NCBI GenBank assembly: GCA_017452565.1
Contig: JAFTMF010000035.1
Span: 1 to 9,090 of the forward strand
From: Clostridia bacterium
GTDB lineage: Bacteria; Bacillota; Clostridia; Oscillospirales; CAG-272
Length of the DNA stretch: 9,090 bases
Direction of reading: 5' to 3'
Shown: one piece after another, positions 6,566 through 9,090 of the stretch
Position numbering within the stretch: position 1 is the first letter of the stretch
How the letters are laid out: every line of letters starts with the position of its first letter
Program-made: the position numbers and the translations under genes
Notes under the pieces: model-generated
Database searches by the model: none
Told to the model about the DNA's origin: nothing
Seen by the model: only the letters and a program-made list of their open reading frames with translations

Positions 6566-7470
6566 ACACCAAGGTTAAACTCAGCGGCTGGGAGCTGGAC
6601 AACCCCATCATCCCTGCCAGCGGTACTTTTGGCTACGGCTACGAATTTGCCGAGCTCTACGATATCAACTGCCTGGGCACCTTCTCCTGCAAGGGCACCA
6701 CGGCAGAGCCTCGTTTCGGAAACCCCACTCCCCGTATTGCGGAATGCCCTGCGGGAATGATCAATGCGGTGGGGCTGCAGAACCCCGGCATTGACAAGGT
6801 GATTGCAGAGGAATTCCCGAAGCTGAAGGAAGTTTACAACAAGAAGATCATCGCCAACGTCAGTGGATTCTCCATTGACGAGTACGTAAAATGCTGTGCC
6901 GAGATGGACAAGCAGGACATCGTGGGCATCATCGAGGTGAACGTCTCCTGTCCCAACGTTCACGGCGGCGGTATGAGCTTTGGTACCGATGCGGCATCTG
7001 CGGCGGCCGTCACCCGTGCGGTGAAGGCGGTTACCACCAAGCCCATCTACATCAAGCTAACCCCCAACGTCACCGACATCGTTTCCATCGCAAAGGCTTG
7101 CGAGGAGGCAGGTGCCGACGGCATTTCTATGATTAACACTATGCTGGGTATGCGCATTGATCTGCGCAGACAGAAGCCTATCATTGCCAACAAGATGGGC
7201 GGCTTCTCCGGCTCCGCCATTATGCCCGTGGCACTGCGGATGGTTTATCAGATATATGAAGCGGTAAACATCCCGATCATCGGTATGGGCGGCATTACCA
7301 CCACCGAGGACGTCATCGAAATGATGATGGCAGGCGCTACCGCCGTCCAGATCGGCGCGGCGAATCTGGTAGATCCCTTCATCGCCAAGAAGATGGTAGA
7401 TGAGCTCCCCGCCGTGATGGAAAAATACCGCATCCAGTCGCTCACCGATATTATTGGCGCGGCACACTGA
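6559..7470 (+). CDS. pyrD: Dihydroorotate dehydrogenase B, catalytic subunit
   Basis: PyrD is the FMN-containing catalytic subunit of class 1B dihydroorotate dehydrogenase, oxidising dihydroorotate to orotate with PyrK as partner. The 303 residues have the usual length. Motifs include Lys45 in SCKGTT, NAVGLQNPG (69-77), IANVSGFS (98-105), NVSCPN (128-133) with Cys131 as the catalytic base typical of class 1 enzymes, KLTPN (166-170), GGFSGSAI (214-221), GMGGI (242-246) and GAANL (266-270) for the FMN phosphate. The presence of pyrK next door separates it from class 1A enzymes, which use fumarate. The start ATG 6559 lies inside the last codons of pyrK (shared ATGGTAA), behind GGGGGAG at 6547-6553. 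It is followed by an unusually long structured spacer before pyrF. Confidence 0.97.
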   Translation: MVNTKVKLSGWELDNPIIPASGTFGYGYEFAELYDINCLGTFSCKGTTAEPRFGNPTPRIAECPAGMINAVGLQNPGIDKVIAEEFPKLKEVYNKKIIANVSGFSIDEYVKCCAEMDKQDIVGIIEVNVSCPNVHGGGMSFGTDAASAAAVTRAVKAVTTKPIYIKLTPNVTDIVSIAKACEEAGADGISMINTMLGMRIDLRRQKPIIANKMGGFSGSAIMPVALRMVYQIYEAVNIPIIGMGGITTTEDVIEMMMAGATAVQIGAANLVDPFIAKKMVDELPAVMEKYRIQSLTDIIGAAH

Positions 7471-7491
7471 CCAAGGGGTTTCACCCCTTGG
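7471..7491. repeat. Perfect 9-bp hairpin right after pyrD
   Basis: CCAAGGGGT (7471-7479) and ACCCCTTGG (7483-7491) pair perfectly around a TTC loop, starting at the first base after the pyrD stop. No T-run follows. Confidence 0.85.
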
Positions 7492-7498
7492 ATCCCCA

Positions 7499-7528
7499 CC
7501 AAGAACCTTTTTGAAAAAAGGTTCTTGG
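7499..7528. repeat. Perfect 13-bp hairpin in the pyrD-pyrF spacer
   Basis: CCAAGAACCTTTT (7499-7511) and AAAAGGTTCTTGG (7516-7528) pair over 13 bp around a 4-nt loop. With the preceding hairpin it resembles a composite intergenic repeat that I believe recurs in clostridial gut genomes; that is recollection, not shown by this window. Confidence 0.85.
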
Positions 7529-7549
7529 AACTCCAAAAACTTTTGAAAA

Positions 7550-7571
7550 GGACGGCAAATGCATGTCGTCC
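7550..7571. repeat. 8-bp hairpin with one G-U in the pyrD-pyrF spacer
   Basis: GGACGGCA (7550-7557) pairs with TGTCGTCC (7564-7571), including one G-U, around a 6-nt loop. It is weaker than its neighbours but aligned in series with them. Confidence 0.55.
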
Positions 7572-7594
7572 ACAAGATTATCCCGAAAACTTGC

Positions 7595-7689
7595 GCTCTC
7601 CACGAAAGGAGATAGCCAAGGAAGTGGGTGGAGAGCCCGAGAGGAGGGCGAAAACTTCGGCGTCTGAGATGGTTTCGCCCTCCTCTCGG
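7595..7689. repeat. Two adjacent stems, 9 bp and 17 bp, upstream of pyrF
   Basis: GCTCTCCAC (7595-7603) pairs with GTGGAGAGC (7628-7636). The next base begins a perfect 17-bp stem, 7637-7653 with 7673-7689 (CCGAGAGGAGGGCGAAA and its complement), around a 19-nt loop. The absence of any gap between the stems allows coaxial stacking. It ends 61 nt before the pyrF ribosome binding site. Confidence 0.8.
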
Positions 7690-7765
7690 AAGCAAACAAT
7701 TAGCACTTCCATACCCTTAGCGCACTAACTACAGTAACCAACACTTTTTGAAAGGATGATATAAT

Positions 7766-8464
7766 ATGGGAAAAGACGTAATTATTGCTTGTGATTTTGC
7801 CGATAAGGCGAGCGTGCTCGCATTTCTGGACAAATTCACCGAAGAAAAGCCTTTTGTGAAGATCGGTATGGAGCTCTTCTATGCAGAAGGTCCTGCCATC
7901 GTGAAAGAAATCAAGGCTCGCGGCCACAAGATCTTCTTGGATCTGAAGTGCCACGATATCCCCAACACCGTTAAGAAGACTATGAGCGTGCTCTCCCGTC
8001 TGGACGTGGATATGACCAACCTCCACGCGGCAGGCGCGTCCGCTATGATGAAGGGCGCACTGGAAGGACTCACCCGTCCCGACGGCACCCGTCCCATTCT
8101 GATTGCAGTTACCCAGCTGACCTCTACCGATCAGGAGACTATGACAAACGAGCTTCTCATCGACCGCCCCGTAGCAGACGTTGTGCTGTCCTACGCCAAG
8201 AATGCCGCCGCTTCCGGTCTGGACGGCGTAGTTTGCTCTCCTCTGGAGGCAGGCATCGTCCACGAGAACTGCGGTAAGAACTTCGTTACCGTTACCCCCG
8301 GCGTGCGCTTTGCCGACGGCGACATCGGCGACCAGAAGAGAGTGATGACTCCCGCTGCCGCTAAGGAAATCGGCTCCGACTACATCGTAGTAGGCCGTCC
8401 CATCACCGCTGCAGCCGATCCCGTTGCCGCATACAGACGCTGCGTGGCGGAATTTGTAGGATAA
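7766..8464 (+). CDS. pyrF: Orotidine 5'-phosphate decarboxylase
   Basis: PyrF decarboxylates OMP to UMP, the last step of the pathway, as a cytoplasmic dimeric TIM barrel. The 232 residues match the short bacterial (subfamily 1) form. Key residues are Asp10 in IACDF, Lys32 in VKIG, and the catalytic block DLKCHDIPNTV (59-69) with Asp59, Lys61 and Asp64, whose charges form the active-site D-K-D array. Also present are NLHAAG (85-90), VVCSP (155-159), TPGVR (177-181) and the phosphate-binding VVGRPI (208-213) with Arg211. ATG 7766 has AAAGGA at 7751-7756, 9 nt upstream. It follows the structured spacer after pyrD and precedes the inverted-repeat element before pyrE. TATAAT just before the ATG is too close to act as its promoter. 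Confidence 0.97.
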   Translation: MGKDVIIACDFADKASVLAFLDKFTEEKPFVKIGMELFYAEGPAIVKEIKARGHKIFLDLKCHDIPNTVKKTMSVLSRLDVDMTNLHAAGASAMMKGALEGLTRPDGTRPILIAVTQLTSTDQETMTNELLIDRPVADVVLSYAKNAAASGLDGVVCSPLEAGIVHENCGKNFVTVTPGVRFADGDIGDQKRVMTPAAAKEIGSDYIVVGRPITAAADPVAAYRRCVAEFVG

Positions 8465-8478
8465 TTTGCATGTTTCCT

Positions 8479-8580
8479 CGTAGGGCGGGGGCTTGCTCCC
8501 GCCGTAACGAAGGATCATCGCACACTCAAATTGGTACAGAAGATTGCGTGAGAGCGGCGGGAGCAAGCCCCCGCCCTACG
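8479..8580. mobile_element. 102-bp MITE-like element with perfect 26-bp inverted ends
   Basis: The arms 8479-8504 (starting CGTAGGGCGGGGGC) and 8555-8580 (ending CCCCCGCCCTACG) are exact reverse complements over 26 nt and enclose 50 nt of unrelated sequence. Each arm is itself partly palindromic (GGCGGG/CCCGCC), and 25 nt of the arm recur with one mismatch at 5775-5799. There is no coding capacity and no obvious direct duplication of flanking bases that I could confirm. It fills most of the pyrF-pyrE spacer without breaking either gene. It could be a MITE or a paired REP/BIME element; the transcript would fold into a very stable hairpin. Confidence 0.75.
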
Positions 8581-8611
8581 CTATGAAATCTAAGATATAA
8601 GGAGATATACA

Positions 8612-9090
8612 ATGGAAGCATACAAAAGAGAGTTTATCAAATTCCTGCAGTCTGCAGGGGTTCTGAAATTCGGTGATTTCACCGCAAAGTCCGGCAGAAA
8701 GATCCCCTACTTCGTCAACGCAGGTATGATCAAGACCGGCGACCAAATCACCAAAATGGGCGAATTTTACGCCAAGGCATATTTCGACAAGCTGGGCAAG
8801 AAGGAAGCCGTTCTCTACGGTCCTGCCTACAAGGGCATTTCTCTGTCCATCTCCGCCGCAGTGGCACTGTCCAAGAACGGACTGAACGTGCCCTTCTTCT
8901 TCAACCGTAAGGAAATCAAGGATCACGGCGAGGGCGGCACCTTCGTTGGCTACGTTCCAGAGGCCGGCGAGGAGATCGTCATCATCGAGGACGTTATCAC
9001 CGCAGGCACTGCCATCCGCGAGTCTATGGAAATCCTCTCCCATCTGGAGGGCACCAAGGTCATCGCTACCTTCATTATGGTAGACCGCAA
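8612..9090 (+). CDS. pyrE: Orotate phosphoribosyltransferase, 3' partial
   Basis: PyrE joins orotate to PRPP, giving OMP and pyrophosphate, the step before PyrF. The frame has no stop in the window; 159 codons are present of a protein usually near 210-230 residues. Visible motifs are KSGRKIPYFVN (26-36), YGPAYKGI (69-76), the flexible catalytic loop FNRKEIKDHGEGG (97-109) with Lys100, Lys103 and His105, and the PRPP-binding signature VIIEDVITAGTA (123-134). The start ATG 8612 has AAGGAG at 8599-8604, 7 nt upstream, and the N-terminus MEAYKREFIKFL is typical. The gene directly follows the 102-bp inverted-repeat element. Because its end is outside the window, whether it closes the operon cannot be told. 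Confidence 0.95.
   Translation, partial: MEAYKREFIKFLQSAGVLKFGDFTAKSGRKIPYFVNAGMIKTGDQITKMGEFYAKAYFDKLGKKEAVLYGPAYKGISLSISAAVALSKNGLNVPFFFNRKEIKDHGEGGTFVGYVPEAGEEIVIIEDVITAGTAIRESMEILSHLEGTKVIATFIMVDR

Larger units (their letters stand above)
7471..7765 (+). other. 295-nt structured spacer between pyrD and pyrF
   Basis: No credible gene is present. The first 219 nt contain five stem-loops in a row: 7471-7491, 7499-7528, 7550-7571, 7595-7636 and 7637-7689. The last two are directly adjacent and could stack. None is followed by a T-run on the + strand, so this is not an obvious terminator array. The remaining stretch, 7690-7750, shows nothing definite. The pyrF ribosome binding site AAAGGA is at 7751-7756. 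The region may be a mosaic of dispersed repeats or a structured RNA inside the operon transcript; sequence alone does not decide. Confidence 0.75.

Noticed and set aside
7525..7728. Small + strand frame of 67 codons in the pyrD-pyrF spacer
   Set aside because: It runs through the stem-loops, has no Shine-Dalgarno site, and its product is low-complexity and basic without a domain.
7748..7765. TTGAAA and TATAAT just before pyrF as a promoter
   Set aside because: The two hexamers are only 6 nt apart, and TATAAT abuts the ATG, so the transcript would start inside the gene.
8479..8580. Intrinsic terminator between pyrF and pyrE
   Set aside because: The hairpin is strong but is followed by CTATGAAATC with no T-run, and pyrE follows with a good ribosome binding site.

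Overview
The window looks like chromosomal DNA of a Clostridia-type Bacillota, probably an uncultured gut relative of Oscillospiraceae/Ruminococcaceae. That is an inference from the class I dihydroorotase, the Gram-positive type 1B dihydroorotate dehydrogenase pair (PyrK and PyrD), strong AGGAGG-like ribosome binding sites, a BspA-like leucine-rich-repeat lipoprotein, and many short palindromic repeats between genes. All supported genes lie on the + strand.

Left part (1-4156): two surface-type proteins. The first (2-2191, cut off by the left edge) is an uncharacterised Tyr-rich protein with an N-terminal domain and five diverged tandem repeats of about 95-120 residues. It ends in a clear intrinsic terminator. 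The second (2345-4156) has its own consensus extended -10 promoter. It is a lipoprotein with a Thr-rich linker, a Cys/His-rich segment and BspA-like leucine-rich repeats.

Middle (4157-4463): a gene-free stretch with an 18-bp hairpin, a heptamer tandem repeat, two more hairpins and, at its right end, a strong promoter for the pyr genes.

Right part (4464-9090): a pyrimidine biosynthesis operon in the order pyrC-pyrK-pyrD-pyrF-pyrE, with pyrE cut by the right edge. It covers carbamoyl-aspartate to UMP; carAB and pyrB are not in the window. PyrC makes dihydroorotate, the PyrD/PyrK complex oxidises it to orotate using NAD+, PyrE adds phosphoribose and PyrF decarboxylates OMP to UMP.

The most striking observation is an in-frame TAA inside pyrC. 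The well-initiated start at 4464 encodes a typical dihydroorotase N-terminus of 35 residues and then stops; the rest continues in the same frame after a possible restart at 4581. The operon spacers are also unusual. A 102-bp element with perfect 26-bp inverted ends sits between pyrF and pyrE, a third copy of its arm sits between pyrC and pyrK, and a spacer of about 295 nt with five stem-loops separates pyrD from pyrF.
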